Shown: positions 7,656 to 19,188 of the stretch, in pieces
Layout: every line of letters begins with the position of its first letter
Numbering within the stretch: position 1 is the stretch's first letter
Assembly: GCF_002835995.1 (NCBI RefSeq)
Contig: NZ_PJBZ01000074.1
Location: forward strand, 1 to 39,492
Direction of reading: 5' to 3'
Length of the DNA: 39,492 nt
Source of the DNA: Psychromonas sp. Urea-02u-13
Lineage (GTDB): Bacteria > Pseudomonadota > Gammaproteobacteria > Enterobacterales > Psychromonadaceae
Made by a program: the position numbers and the translations under genes
Notes under the pieces: generated by a model
What the model was told of the DNA's origin: nothing
The model's input: only the letters and a program-made list of their open reading frames with translations
Databases searched by the model: none

Positions 7656-8549
7656 ATGGTATCAATCGATTAAATAAATGCATTTATTAGCGTTTATGAA
7701 TTACAAGGTTATAGCGTTGCGGCTAAAAAGTTAGGCAAAGGAAGAACCACCGTCAGAGAACTCATTATGACGCTTGAAGAAAGGCTTGATTTATTGTTGT
7801 TTGAGATAGAAGGAAGGAAAGTAAAAGCGACGGCTAGCGCCGATAAACTCTACCCTCACGCCAGATTGTTACAAGCGCAATTGATGAGTTTTTCGGGTTT
7901 GACGAACTCTTTACATGAAGGGCAAGAATCTCGTGTGAGCATAGATTATGATGTCACATTACCGGCAGAGTTTATGGTTAGCTTGACCGCTCTTTTACAC
8001 AAAAAGTTCCCTTACATTCAACTTTCTTGGAAAGAAACTAGCTGGCAAAGTGGCGTTGATGCGGTATCCAAAAATGAGAGTCAGATCGCCTTTTTGACCA
8101 ATAAAAAAGGAGACTCAGCAGCGCCTCTTATTGAAACATTCTTTTTAGGGTGGAATGATTTTGGCATTTTTGCTGGAAAAAACTCCCCATTACAAGATCT
8201 AAACAATCTGGGGAAAATTGAGTTTCGTAATATTGTGCAGTTAATTCCTAAATCTATGCTTGAAGAGGGCATAAATGGCTATACCCGTTTCGCCAATATT
8301 TACATCACGGTCAGTAATAATGATGATGTTTGTCGTTTATTAGCACAACTTGGCTGGGCTATGTTGCCTCATTGCGATGTTCGACAATATGTTGAGCGCG
8401 GTGATATTAAGCAAATATATCCTGATTTCATGCTTAATGAGCTTAAGGTTTCAATGGTTGCTTATTACCGTCCTGAAATTAATAGAGGGCCTGCCATGAC
8501 TTATTTGTTGTCGCTACTACCTCAATTAAGCAAACAGTATTTTACTTGA
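7656..8549 (+). pseudogene. LysR-family transcriptional regulator with a stop at codon 6
   Basis: From ATG 7656, with a good AGGAG site, the frame reads MVSID, then TAA at 7671-7673. It then stays open to 8549, giving INAFISVYELQGYSVAAKKL, GKGRTTVRELI and a full effector-binding domain. The residues just after the stop are the winged helix-turn-helix of a LysR regulator, and the rest is about 230 residues of periplasmic-binding-protein-like domain ending in SLLPQLSKQYFT. With the stop read through, length is about 297 residues, normal for the family. A shorter start at 7767 would lose the DNA-binding half. A C-to-T change from CAA (Gln) would explain the stop. It diverges from the KdgM-like porin, its most likely target. 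It may be non-functional, or the base may be a sequencing error. Confidence 0.82.
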
Positions 8550-8569
8550 TTGACCTGAGTTCTGGTGAA

Positions 8570-9205
8570 CTATATGGCTTCTGTGCTCGCGCGTTTTACA
8601 ATATGCTCGGGCATTTTTGAGGCTAACTCATCCAGTATTTTTTGTGCATTTTTCTGTTTTTTTGTATCAGCTATCACGCTGTTAAAAAGCGCAGTATAAG
8701 CATCTTCGTAATCAACCGGGCTACCGTAACCCTCATTAAGCATGCGTACATAGTTAATTTGTGCGTTTACAAACCCCTGTAATGCAGCTTCACGATAAAA
8801 AATAATGGCGCGATCTTTATTTTGGCGTACTAAAATACCACGTTCATAATAACGACCAAGCTGCTCAATGGCGGGTAATAACCCCTGTTTTGCAGATTGT
8901 TTAATGTAATGAATACCGAGTGGCGCATTACGCTCAACACAAACTCCCCATGCAAGCATATCTCCCCAGAGGTAGACGTAAGAGGGCTCTTGTATTTTTA
9001 GGGCGTGCGCTTCTATGTCTTCCACCAATTGACATTCATCTTTTTTTACTCGTTGTAAATGTTGGTTTTTATCAATTAAGGCGGTTAACTCATCCTGAGT
9101 ATAAAGCTGGATCACCTCATATTTGCCACCGTAATAACTATTCGCGTGCAGATATGATTGATAAGCAAATATAAACAGTAAAAGTAACATTGATTTATGG
9201 AGCAT
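8570..9205 (-). CDS. motX: Sodium-driven flagellar motor T-ring protein MotX
   Basis: A secreted protein of about 211 residues that, with MotY, forms the T ring around the Na+-driven polar flagellar motor of Vibrio-like bacteria and helps anchor the PomAB stators. Evidence is a signal peptide (MLLLLFIFAYQSYLHA), QLYTQDELTALIDKNQHLQ, the highly typical DMLAWGVCVE, and Sel1-like helical repeats (QGLLPAIEQLGRYYERG, then a second with QGFVNAQINYVRMLNEGYGSP). The C-terminal MPEHIVKRA also matches MotX. The frame extends upstream to 9298, but the ATG at 9203-9205 has AAGG upstream and begins the signal peptide, so I chose it. It stands alone, as is common for motX. It implies a polar sodium-driven flagellum encoded elsewhere. 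Confidence 0.93.
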   Translation of the reverse strand: MLHKSMLLLLFIFAYQSYLHANSYYGGKYEVIQLYTQDELTALIDKNQHLQRVKKDECQLVEDIEAHALKIQEPSYVYLWGDMLAWGVCVERNAPLGIHYIKQSAKQGLLPAIEQLGRYYERGILVRQNKDRAIIFYREAALQGFVNAQINYVRMLNEGYGSPVDYEDAYTALFNSVIADTKKQKNAQKILDELASKMPEHIVKRASTEAI

Positions 9206-9275
9206 GAGATGGACCTTTTTTGAAATCTTATAAAACAAGTATCGGCCAAATAGCATAATTCTTGAAAATTTAGTT

Positions 9276-9303
9276 AAAAAAAAGCCTTCGCAAAGCAAAG
9301 GCT
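9276..9303 (-). terminator. Terminator of the cysJIH operon
   Basis: Read on the minus strand, AGCCTT and AAGGCT with inner GC pairs form a hairpin followed by eight T residues. It lies 25 bases beyond the cysH stop codon. Confidence 0.85.
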
Positions 9304-9327
9304 AATTTACAGCTGAGTGATGGTTAA

Positions 9328-10107
9328 TTAAATTCCACTACCTTGTTGTTCGTTTTCTTCTTCGTGCAAGCCACATTCGCGTTTCAAACCAAAGAAGCGT
9401 GTATCTTCTTCGCTCATGCCTGCTTCAAGTGGACGTGACGTTTGCACATCACCAACAGACACGTAACCTTGATCCCATAATGGATGATACTCAAGGCCAT
9501 TGTCTTTTAGATAATAAAAAACATCTTTATTCGACCAATCAATGATGGGTAAAAACTTAAAGCAACCATTTTGAACACTTAACACCGGTAAGGCACCACG
9601 TGTTGATGATTGATCGCGGCGTAAACCTGAAAACCACGTTTTTGCATTAAGCTCTTTTAATGCCCGTTTCATCGGTTCAACTTTGTTAATGGTATTGTAT
9701 TGCGTAATACCTTCAACACCATTTTCCCAAAGTTTACCGTAACGCGCTTCTTGCCAAGCGGTACCTTGCTTTGCGCTGTAAATTTTTAGGTTTAGATTAA
9801 GTTGCTCGGTTAACTTATCAATAAATTGATAGGTTTCAGGAAACAGGTAACCGGTATCCGTTAAGATGATCGGTGTATCTGCTTTTACCTGTGTGACCAA
9901 ATGTAAACATACGGCTGCTTGAATACCAAAGCTTGATGATAAAACCAACTCACTTTCAAGGTTTTCGACAGCCCATTCAACACGTTCTTTAGCTGTTTTA
10001 GTCTCAAGTAAAGCGTTTACTTCAGCTAATGCTTCTGTACGTTGTGCTTTATCTAAAGTTAATAACTGATCAAGATCGAGCTTCTTCGTTATGGAGGGCT
10101 TAGTCAT
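9328..10107 (-). CDS. cysH: Phosphoadenylyl-sulfate (PAPS) reductase CysH
   Basis: A 259-residue cytosolic enzyme that reduces PAPS to sulfite with thioredoxin or glutaredoxin. Visible motifs are [18 protein letters not shown] in the PP-loop domain, [24 protein letters not shown] (substrate binding), and the C-terminal KRECGLH with the catalytic Cys. The paired cysteines that hold a 4Fe-4S cluster in APS-type reductases are absent, which fits a PAPS-specific enzyme. I chose the ATG at 10105-10107. It overlaps the cysI stop by 8 bases and has AAGGA upstream, so translation is probably coupled. The frame is open upstream to 10125 but that would overlap cysI further. It is last in cysJ-cysI-cysH. 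Confidence 0.95.
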   Translation of the reverse strand: MTKPSITKKLDLDQLLTLDKAQRTEALAEVNALLETKTAKERVEWAVENLESELVLSSSFGIQAAVCLHLVTQVKADTPIILTDTGYLFPETYQFIDKLTEQLNLNLKIYSAKQGTAWQEARYGKLWENGVEGITQYNTINKVEPMKRALKELNAKTWFSGLRRDQSSTRGALPVLSVQNGCFKFLPIIDWSNKDVFYYLKDNGLEYHPLWDQGYVSVGDVQTSRPLEAGMSEEDTRFFGLKRECGLHEEENEQQGSGI

Positions 10108-11803
10108 GGAAATCCTTAGCAGCAATGATTACTTCAGCAACAACGCCTGCACGGATAACAAAATCACCGAAACATTCATCTGTGTTACGCTCGAGTGCCC
10201 AGCGACCTATTAGCTCATCGAGTGTTGCAACAATGGTCGCTTCATCGATGTTCTCTTGGTACATTTTTGGAATACGTGTCCCGTTAGTATTACCGCCTAG
10301 GTATAGGTTGTAACGACCTGGTGCTTTACCAATTAAGCCAATTTCAGCTAACATTGAACGACCACAACCGTTTGGACAACCGGTAATACGTAAGATGATT
10401 TTATCTTTAGCGATACTGTGTTTGGCCAGTAAACCTTCAACATCATCGGTTAAACCAGGTAAATAACGCTCTGCTTCTGCCATCGCGAGTGGACACGTTG
10501 GTAATGCAACACAGGCCATTGAGTATTTACGTTGGTCCGATGTGCCATCATCAATTAAACCGCACTCACGCGCCATTTTTTCAATGTTGTCTTTTTGTAC
10601 TTCATCAACTTCTGCAATCACTAAGTTTTGGTTCGCGGTCATGCGGAAAGTACCAGTATGTACTTGCGCAATTTTGTTTAAACCTGATTTTAATGGCTTG
10701 CCATCAAAATCTAAGATACGACCATTTTCAATGAACACGGTTAAGTGCCATTTGTTATCGATACCTTTAACCCAGCCAATGCGATCGCCACGTTCAGTAA
10801 ATTCATATTCACCGGGTGCTGCGAAGGTAACACCAGAACGTTTTTCAACTTCTTTTTTGAAGGTTTCAATGCCGTGTGTTTCTAGTGTGTATTTAGTACG
10901 TGCATGAGAACGACTCACACGACCACCTAGGTCACGTTGAGTTGTTACTACGGCTTCAGCAATTTCCATTACTTTATCAACAGGAATAAAACCAAAATCG
11001 TCTCCCAAGCGCGGGAATGTTGTTTTATCGCCGTGTGTCATACCCAAACCAGCACCAACCACTACGTTGTAACCTGTAATTTTTGCTGCATCGCCTTCGC
11101 CGTCAATAATGGCAATAAAGTTCAAGTCGTTAGCGTGAATATCTACATCGTTATACGGTGGTAACGCCACTGCGATTTTAAATTTACGTGGCAAGAAAAT
11201 GTTTTTGTAAATTGGCTCATCTTCTTCAGTATCTAATACTTTTTTGCCGTCTAACCAAATTTCAGCATAAGCGTTACTTTTTGGTAAAAAGTGCTCACTG
11301 ATTGCTTTAGAAAGATTATAAATTTCAGTATGTAATATTGATTGCTCTGGGTTTGATGTACAAATCGTATTACGGTTTACATCACCAGCAGTAAAGATTG
11401 CATCAATATTGGCTTTAAATTTAAGCTCTTGGAATACTGATTTAAGGTTACGCTTAAAAATACCATGGTATTGGAATGTTTGACGCGTGGTAATACGGAT
11501 ACTACCTGCATCCGTTAATTCACTTGCAACACGGTCAATCTCTAACCATTGTGGTGCCGTTAAAACACCACCTGGTAAACGCGCACGTAAAAGAAACGAG
11601 TATAAAGGCTCTAGTTTCTGCTTCTTACGTTCAGCACGTACATCACGGTCATCCTGTTGGTATAAACCATGGAATTTAACTAGCTGCACTTCATCAGTCG
11701 GGAACGAACCAGTTGTATTGTCGTTTAGTCCTTCAACTAATTTACCGCGAAGAAAATTACTTTCAATTTTAATGCGTTCGTTATCGTGTAGTTTCTGGCT
11801 CAT
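10100..11803 (-). CDS. cysI: Sulfite reductase hemoprotein beta subunit CysI
   Basis: A 567-residue subunit that carries siroheme and a 4Fe-4S cluster and performs the six-electron reduction of sulfite to sulfide. The cluster cysteines are in CVALPTC (C-x5-C, about residue 430) and GCPNGC (C-x3-C, about residue 480), as in E. coli CysI, which is about 570 residues. Two sulfite reductase ferredoxin-like half domains are visible (around LRARLPGG near the start and again after the middle), with siroheme-binding basic residues in [11 protein letters not shown]. The start ATG shares a base with the cysJ stop (TAATG), and its end overlaps cysH, so the three genes are translationally coupled. Confidence 0.97.
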   Translation of the reverse strand: MSQKLHDNERIKIESNFLRGKLVEGLNDNTTGSFPTDEVQLVKFHGLYQQDDRDVRAERKKQKLEPLYSFLLRARLPGGVLTAPQWLEIDRVASELTDAGSIRITTRQTFQYHGIFKRNLKSVFQELKFKANIDAIFTAGDVNRNTICTSNPEQSILHTEIYNLSKAISEHFLPKSNAYAEIWLDGKKVLDTEEDEPIYKNIFLPRKFKIAVALPPYNDVDIHANDLNFIAIIDGEGDAAKITGYNVVVGAGLGMTHGDKTTFPRLGDDFGFIPVDKVMEIAEAVVTTQRDLGGRVSRSHARTKYTLETHGIETFKKEVEKRSGVTFAAPGEYEFTERGDRIGWVKGIDNKWHLTVFIENGRILDFDGKPLKSGLNKIAQVHTGTFRMTANQNLVIAEVDEVQKDNIEKMARECGLIDDGTSDQRKYSMACVALPTCPLAMAEAERYLPGLTDDVEGLLAKHSIAKDKIILRITGCPNGCGRSMLAEIGLIGKAPGRYNLYLGGNTNGTRIPKMYQENIDEATIVATLDELIGRWALERNTDECFGDFVIRAGVVAEVIIAAKDFHD

Positions 11804-13596
11804 TAGTAAACATCCCTTTGGTAACGTTTTGCTTTGCGTAATTCGTTTAATTCTTGTTCTGCGTCATCAAGGCTCTTATTGCCTTGCTCGCTGATAATCT
11901 CGATTAGTGCTGTGTGTACATCTTTAGCCATACGGTTTGCATCACCACATACGTAGAAGTGCGCGCCATCTTGTAACCATTGGTATACATCTTCTGCGTT
12001 CTCTTTTAGACGATCTTGTACATAGATTTTTTGTGCTTGGTCGCGTGAGAAAGCTAAGTCTAATTTAGTTAATAGACCTGATTTTAAATGTGTCTGCCAT
12101 TCAACTTGATATAGGAAATCTTCGTTGAAGGTTTGGTCGCCAAATAATAACCAGTTTTTACCCGTTGCATCTGTCGCTTCACGCTCTTGCATGAATGAGC
12201 GGAACGGCGCAATACCCGTACCTGGGCCAACCATGATAATGGGTGTCTCTGGATTCGCTGGTAGACGGAAGTTGTGGTTATCTTCGATAAAGACTTTAAC
12301 TTCACCGCCCTCGGTTAAGCGATGGTTTAGGAAACCTGAAGCGCCACCTGAGCGTTGCTCGCCTGCTTCGTTTTCAAACAAAACAGAACCAATGGTTAAA
12401 TGAACTTCTTCTTCCACTTCTGTTTGGCTTGATGCGATAGAGTATAAACGTGGGCTAATGCGACGTAATAACGCAAGGAAGTTTTCAGCAGTAACTGCTT
12501 CATTGCCTGTCTCTGTAATAACATCAACAATTTGATTGTTATTCGCAAAATCACGTAAGGCATTTTTATCTGTCGCTAATTTAAGTAACGTTGCGTTGTT
12601 CGTCAGTGTTGCATAACCTTCAACAAAAGCAGGGTGTGTACCTGTTAGCTCAAAAGAGGCGATTAACGCTGCTTGTAGAGAAACTGTTTTATCTGCAACT
12701 GAGACTTCTGCGCTTGCATCAAGGCCTAGTTTAGTAATGATTTGAGCCACTAATGTCTCATCATTTTCAAACCAAACACCCAGTGCATCACCGGCTGTGT
12801 AAGTTAACTCAGAACCTTCTAAATCAATTTCGATATGACGCACATTTTTTGCAGAGCGATCACCGGTAATTTTCTGGCTAACTAATAGGCTTGCAGAAAA
12901 TGGGTTTTGTTTATCGAATTTGTTAGCAGAAACCGCTGATGTTGCTGAAGCGACTGGTGCGCTTGCTACGCCACCTTTTTCTAATGTTTTTTCAACTTCA
13001 AGCAGTGCGTTTTCAATCCACGCTGTTGCTACTTCTTCGTAATCAACATCGGCATCTAAACGATCAACAATGATTTCAGCGCCTAGTTTGCCAATACGTT
13101 GTTCAAAATCTTTACCTGTTTGGCAAAAGAACTCGTAGCTTGAATCACCAAGGCCTAACACTGCAAATTTTAATGAATCGAGTTTAGGCGCTTTTTTAGT
13201 GGCTAAGAATTCATGCAAATCAATGGCATCATCAGGCGCTTCGCCTTCACCATTAGTACTTGCAACAATGATTAAGTGGCTTTCATCTTTAATGCTCTTA
13301 ACTTTGTAATCAGCCATCGAAACAACACGGTATGCAATGCCTTTAGCATCAGCAGCAGCACCAAGTTGTTCTGCAACACCTTTCGCGTTACCCGTTTGTG
13401 TACCAAAAAGGATGGTTAAGCTTTGACCTGAGCTAGCAACGGGTTGTGCCGTTACTGGTCCTTGGCTTACGCCTGCTAGGTAACCGCTAACCCAAGCGGT
13501 TTGAACAGGGTCTAGCCCTGCTGTTGCTTGCTGTAGTTGCGAGAGTTGCAACTCTGATAAAGGCGACGTTAATGCCGACAAACTGTTAAGTGCCAT
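11803..13596 (-). CDS. cysJ: Sulfite reductase flavoprotein alpha subunit CysJ
   Basis: A 597-residue diflavin reductase that passes electrons from NADPH through FAD and FMN to CysI. The N-terminal flavodoxin domain shows [17 protein letters not shown] (about 64-80), [11 protein letters not shown] and [11 protein letters not shown]. The FAD domain shows PRLYSIASS and [11 protein letters not shown]. The NADPH domain shows [17 protein letters not shown] and [16 protein letters not shown]. It ends KRYQRDVY, as E. coli CysJ does. ATG 13596 has GGAAA upstream. It is first in the operon and diverges from the MipA-like gene across 166 bases. CysB activation would be expected from the pathway, but I did not find a clear site. 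The PAPS-producing genes cysDNC are not in the window. Confidence 0.97.
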   Translation of the reverse strand: MALNSLSALTSPLSELQLSQLQQATAGLDPVQTAWVSGYLAGVSQGPVTAQPVASSGQSLTILFGTQTGNAKGVAEQLGAAADAKGIAYRVVSMADYKVKSIKDESHLIIVASTNGEGEAPDDAIDLHEFLATKKAPKLDSLKFAVLGLGDSSYEFFCQTGKDFEQRIGKLGAEIIVDRLDADVDYEEVATAWIENALLEVEKTLEKGGVASAPVASATSAVSANKFDKQNPFSASLLVSQKITGDRSAKNVRHIEIDLEGSELTYTAGDALGVWFENDETLVAQIITKLGLDASAEVSVADKTVSLQAALIASFELTGTHPAFVEGYATLTNNATLLKLATDKNALRDFANNNQIVDVITETGNEAVTAENFLALLRRISPRLYSIASSQTEVEEEVHLTIGSVLFENEAGEQRSGGASGFLNHRLTEGGEVKVFIEDNHNFRLPANPETPIIMVGPGTGIAPFRSFMQEREATDATGKNWLLFGDQTFNEDFLYQVEWQTHLKSGLLTKLDLAFSRDQAQKIYVQDRLKENAEDVYQWLQDGAHFYVCGDANRMAKDVHTALIEIISEQGNKSLDDAEQELNELRKAKRYQRDVY

Positions 13597-13762
13597 GAAG
13601 TAATTTCCACTATTACAAAAGATGGCGCTAGTCTACTCTTCGCTTTTATAACAATATAAGAATTAAACGGGCTTTTTTATAACAAAATGGAATTAAGCCA
13701 CATTTTTGGATCTTTTCTACGGCTGTTGAGTATAATAATGTTCTCTGTCAAAAGGATTATCT

Positions 13763-15067
13763 ATGAAGTTGTTCTCTCTATTTATTGTTTTCTTTCCTTC
13801 CTTTTTATTAGCTAATGAATTGCAACTTGATGTTTCTGAAGAGGAATGGTCTGAGCCTGTGCCTGAATGGGGTATTGCAATCGGCGTGCGAACGGCTTCT
13901 ATTCCTTATCATGCTGCTGAAGACGATAACGTGAGTGATTTTGTGCCGAAGCTTTATTATGAAGGTGATCACCTTTATCTGCGTGGTGAATATGGCGGTT
14001 TGCGTTTCTGGCAAGAAGAAAACTACAGTCTTAGTGTATTAGGGCGCTATCGTTATTTTGATATCCCTAAACAATATCAGCGTGAATTTCACGGTACTAA
14101 TATCGATATGGGCCTGCAGTTTGAGTATTTATTTAAACCTAACTTTCCACTGCAATTAGAGTTGTTATCAGATAGTGATGGTAATAGTTATGGTAATGTA
14201 AACCTGCGTTATCAAGTAGATTACAACGACTTTGATATCGATTTCAATAGTACTTTGCGTTATAAAAGTGGTGAGTTTAATAATTTATATTACGGTTTTG
14301 GCATTGATGATATTGGCAGTGATTTAGACATTAAAGTGGGTTCTGAACTGCGTTATCATGTTTTTAGTAACTTGTACCTGCTAGGTGAAATCAATATTAA
14401 TATGCTTGGCAGCCATACCTATCAAAGTGAATTAACGGATGCACGTTTTGAAACTGAATATTATTTAGGTTTTGGTTTTTTCAATAATAAAAAACAGCAA
14501 GAACACCTGAGTTTACCTGAAAACCATTATCTGCGTTTAGCTTATGGTTGGGCAACACCTTCTAATATCAGTGGCATTATTCATGGGGAAACTGAAACAG
14601 ATGAATATAACAATCGCCTGACTTCAATCTTTTATGGTATTCCCTTAGCGGAATCAATTTTTGGGTTACCGATTGAGTTTTATCTCACTCCTGGTTTCGC
14701 TTATCATTTTAACTCTGAAGTACAGGGCCCGATTGCAGAATATATCGTCGCTATTAAAGCTTATTATACCTTTACCTGGCCGGTGCGTTGGCGTTTCGGT
14801 TTTGCTGAGGGACTCTCTTATGTGTCCGAAGTGACCTATATTGAAAGAAATGATGATCCGGATAATCCTGGTAGCCAAACTCTTAATTATTTAGACTTTA
14901 GTTTAGATATCAACCTAGGGGATGTCACGAGTCTTAAAGCGCTAGATAAAATGTGGTTAGGTTATTCAATTCATCATCGTTCTGCTATTTTTGAATCAAG
15001 CTCGATGTTTGGCCGCAGCAAAGGGGGAAGTAACTACAATAGCGTTTATCTTCAGTGGCACTTCTAA
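13763..15067 (+). CDS. MipA/OmpV-family outer-membrane protein with a C-terminal barrel-like extension
   Basis: A 434-residue exported protein. It has a signal peptide (MKLFSLFIVFFPSFLLA), then WGIAIGVRTASIPYHAAEDD followed by FVPKLYYEGDHLYLRGEYGGL, the usual start of MipA/OmpV proteins. Residues about 20-235 fit that family. The C-terminal 190 residues are unlike standard MipA: GLPIEFYLTPGFAYHF, WRFGFAEGLSYVSEVTY, then LGYSIHHRSAIFESSS and a final YNSVYLQWHF ending in Phe. The HxS motif before a glycine-asparagine turn is reminiscent of PagL-type lipid A deacylases, but the PagL catalytic Glu is not at the usual spacing, so no enzyme activity can be claimed. AAGGA precedes the ATG and TATAAT lies at 13731-13736. 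Confidence 0.72.
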   Translation: MKLFSLFIVFFPSFLLANELQLDVSEEEWSEPVPEWGIAIGVRTASIPYHAAEDDNVSDFVPKLYYEGDHLYLRGEYGGLRFWQEENYSLSVLGRYRYFDIPKQYQREFHGTNIDMGLQFEYLFKPNFPLQLELLSDSDGNSYGNVNLRYQVDYNDFDIDFNSTLRYKSGEFNNLYYGFGIDDIGSDLDIKVGSELRYHVFSNLYLLGEININMLGSHTYQSELTDARFETEYYLGFGFFNNKKQQEHLSLPENHYLRLAYGWATPSNISGIIHGETETDEYNNRLTSIFYGIPLAESIFGLPIEFYLTPGFAYHFNSEVQGPIAEYIVAIKAYYTFTWPVRWRFGFAEGLSYVSEVTYIERNDDPDNPGSQTLNYLDFSLDINLGDVTSLKALDKMWLGYSIHHRSAIFESSSMFGRSKGGSNYNSVYLQWHF

Positions 15068-15073
15068 GCACCC

Positions 15074-15102
15074 TTTAATTTATAGTGGTTTTCTTTTATA
15101 CT
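15074..15102 (+). promoter_or_regulatory. Probable promoter of the thiamine locus
   Basis: TATACT at 15097-15102 is a good -10 element, and transcription would start close to 15110, exactly where the riboswitch begins. The -35 candidate TTTAAT at 15074-15079 has 17-base spacing but is weak. Confidence 0.45.
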
Positions 15103-15110
15103 GCGCGCAT

Positions 15111-15207
15111 CTTGTCGGAGTGCCCCTATCTTTTAGAAAAAGGGCTGAGACTGCTATATGCAGGATCCGTGGAACCTGATTGGGCTAATACCTACGTAGG
15201 AAACAAG
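15111..15207 (+). promoter_or_regulatory. TPP (THI-box) riboswitch
   Basis: CTTGT at 15111-15115 pairs with ACAAG at 15203-15207 to form the closing stem. Inside are the hallmark CTGAGA (15145-15150), AACCTGAT (15173-15180), TAATACCTACGTAGGAAAC near the 3' side, and variable stems of normal size. This is the thiamine pyrophosphate sensor found before thiC in most gammaproteobacteria. The following 85 bases include AAAATATC paired with GATATTTT, a weak AT-rich hairpin, and the GGAAGG ribosome site of thiC. Control of termination or of translation are both possible. It should lower the whole thi locus when TPP is plentiful. Confidence 0.95.
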
Positions 15208-15259
15208 CAAAAAATATCGTTTACTTGATATTTTTAACCTTGCCACACAAATTCGATGA

Positions 15260-17275
<2,016 letters not shown>

Positions 17276-17483
17276 ACACAGCTTTCAGCTATTAGTCTTC
17301 AGCTGTCAGTTATTAGATTTAGCTGTCAGTTATTAGCCTTCAGCCGTCAGTTAAAGTCAAATACTAGGACCTGAAGAATCTTCTTTTAGGTCTCATACTG
17401 ATAGCTGACAGCTAACCGCTGGTAGCTTCTTTTAGATCCATACTGATAGCTGACAGCTAACCGCTGATAGCTTCTTTTAAAAG
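17276..17483. repeat. Short tandem and inverted repeats between thiC and thiDE
   Basis: AGCTGTCAGTTATTAG-type units occur about three to four times in 17281-17355. A 45-base unit beginning ATACTGATAGCTGACAGC occurs twice, at 17395 and 17440. The two unit types are partly complementary (AGCTGTCAG against CTGACAGCT), so the RNA can fold. No reading frame is seen in these 215 bases. It may reduce or stabilise the thiC-thiDE transcript. Confidence 0.75.
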
Positions 17484-17490
17484 GTTAATA

Positions 17491-18999
17491 ATGAGCAATA
17501 TTGTTTGGACAATCGCGAGTTCTGATTCAAGTGCCGGTGCCGGTATTCAGGCTGACTTACATACTATTAAAGCGTTAGGCGCGGATGGTTGTAGTGTGAT
17601 CAGTGCGGTCACGGCGCAGAATTCACAAACGGTGAGTTTGGTAGAAAGCGTTTCCGATAAAATGTTTATCGCACAGTTGGATGCGTTGGCGAGTGATATG
17701 CCAGCAAAGGTGATTAAGATTGGTCTTATTGCCAGTGTTGAACATGTAAAAATATTAGCTGAGAAAATAACAGAATATAAAGCACAATGGGTTAAAGCGC
17801 CCTTTGTTATTTATGATCCGGTGGCGGTTGCGTCAACGGGTGATGAGATGACTGAAAATGGTATTAATGAGGTGATTAAAGACAAACTATTACCGGTTAT
17901 TGATTTATTAACGCCTAATGCAAAAGAAGTATTTACCCTTTCTGGTCATATGTTAATTAGTGGAGAAGCCTTAAAAGGCGCGACTGAAAAACTGATTGAA
18001 ATGGGTTGTAAAAGTGTATTAATCAAAGGGGGGCATTTACCCTTTTTAGAAGAGCAATGTATCGATTATTGGTGTGATGGCGAACGCGAAATCGCGTTAA
18101 CTAGCCCACGTTTAGAAAACGTACATTCACACGGGACAGGTTGTACTTTAGCGAGCGCATTAGCCGCTACGATAGCACAAAATTATTTTATTGAAGATGC
18201 CTTAGTGATTGCTAAAGCGTATTTGAATCAAGGCTTAAAAGCCTCAAAACAATTAGGCGCGGGTGAAGGCTCAATTGCGCATATCGGTTGGCCAACAGAC
18301 AACAGTGATTTCCCAGAAGTCGTGCTTCCGGAATCAAAAGTTGGTTACGAATTAGACTTACAGGGTACGTTAGAAGCGGGTCCTGGGTTTGCCAGTTGCG
18401 ATACCCTTAAACTGGGTCTATATCCGGTTTTAGATACCATTGAATGGCTTGAAAAAGTATTAAAAAGTGGTGTGAAAACACTACAACTGCGCATTAAAGA
18501 TAAACAACCAGAGCAAGTAGAACAACAAATTATCGATGCGATTGCATTAGGTAAACAATATGATGCGCGTCTATTTATCAACGATTATTGGCAACTGGCG
18601 ATTAAACATAAAGCCTACGGTGTGCACCTTGGCCAAGAAGATATGGACGTTGCAGATTTAGGACTGATTGCAGAGTCTGGTTTGCGCTTAGGGTTAAGTA
18701 CGCACGGTTATTATGAAATTCAACGTGCCAAGCAATTAAAGCCAAGTTATATCGCCTTAGGTCATATCTTTGAAACGCAAACTAAAGATATGCCAAGCGA
18801 CCCACAAGGGTTAGGGCGTTTAGCAAAATACGCTGGATTACTTGCTGGTACTGCCACGGTTGCCATTGGTGGTATTAATTTACAACGTGCTCCCGATGTT
18901 TATAAAACAGGGGTAGGTAGTATTGCGGTAGTGACTGCGATTACGCTAGCTGACGATTATGAAAAAGTGATCGAGCAGTTTAACCAGATAATGGAGTAA
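17491..18999 (+). CDS. thiDE: Fused HMP-P kinase / thiamine-phosphate synthase (ThiD-ThiE)
   Basis: A 502-residue bifunctional enzyme. Residues 1-265 are ThiD, which phosphorylates HMP-phosphate: [17 protein letters not shown] at 8-24, [14 protein letters not shown], and [12 protein letters not shown] with the catalytic Cys. Residues about 305-502 are ThiE, which joins HMP-PP and thiazole phosphate: [52 protein letters not shown] and AIGGINL near the end. The linker at 266-304 matches neither. Separate ThiD and ThiE in E. coli are about 266 and 211 residues, so both halves are complete. AAGG precedes ATG 17491. The stop codon TAA lies inside the left terminus of a 121-bp repeat element. Confidence 0.97.
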   Translation: MSNIVWTIASSDSSAGAGIQADLHTIKALGADGCSVISAVTAQNSQTVSLVESVSDKMFIAQLDALASDMPAKVIKIGLIASVEHVKILAEKITEYKAQWVKAPFVIYDPVAVASTGDEMTENGINEVIKDKLLPVIDLLTPNAKEVFTLSGHMLISGEALKGATEKLIEMGCKSVLIKGGHLPFLEEQCIDYWCDGEREIALTSPRLENVHSHGTGCTLASALAATIAQNYFIEDALVIAKAYLNQGLKASKQLGAGEGSIAHIGWPTDNSDFPEVVLPESKVGYELDLQGTLEAGPGFASCDTLKLGLYPVLDTIEWLEKVLKSGVKTLQLRIKDKQPEQVEQQIIDAIALGKQYDARLFINDYWQLAIKHKAYGVHLGQEDMDVADLGLIAESGLRLGLSTHGYYEIQRAKQLKPSYIALGHIFETQTKDMPSDPQGLGRLAKYAGLLAGTATVAIGGINLQRAPDVYKTGVGSIAVVTAITLADDYEKVIEQFNQIME

Positions 19000-19116
19000 C
19001 TGCTCAGGCCGTTGCCATTTAGGCCTATTTCAGTGTTGGGAAATGCTCATTTAAACGATTAAACTGCGCTTTCCCGCCTTGAACTAGACATAAATGGCTT
19101 AGCCCAGAGCAGTGAC
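18996..19116. repeat. 121-bp inverted-repeat element, copy A
   Basis: It starts GTAACTGCTCAGG at 18996-19008 and ends CCAGAGCAGTGAC at 19104-19116, inverted repeats matching at 11 of 13 positions. The copy at 36638-36758, read on the other strand, is also exactly 121 bases and identical at 102 positions by my hand alignment, with no gaps. The thiDE stop codon (18997-18999) lies in the left terminus. No coding capacity is seen. It interrupts the thi locus between thiDE and thiF. Confidence 0.85.
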
Positions 19117-19188
19117 CACATGTAGTGTAAAACATTCCCCTTGTAGCAAGGGAAGTTGAATTACTATTAATATAGAAAGGAAAAGACC

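Noticed and set aside
7767..8549. The LysR frame from 7767 as an intact gene.
   Set aside because: This start would remove the DNA-binding helix-turn-helix, which is clearly encoded upstream in the same frame, so the gene is better read as interrupted.
10125..11894. Several plus-strand open frames of 60-135 codons across cysI and cysJ.
   Set aside because: They lie opposite strongly conserved cysI and cysJ codons, lack ribosome sites and resemble no family; they are shadows.
17276..17483. The repeats between thiC and thiDE as a possible CRISPR array.
   Set aside because: Units are of unequal length with no unique spacers of constant size, and no cas genes are present.
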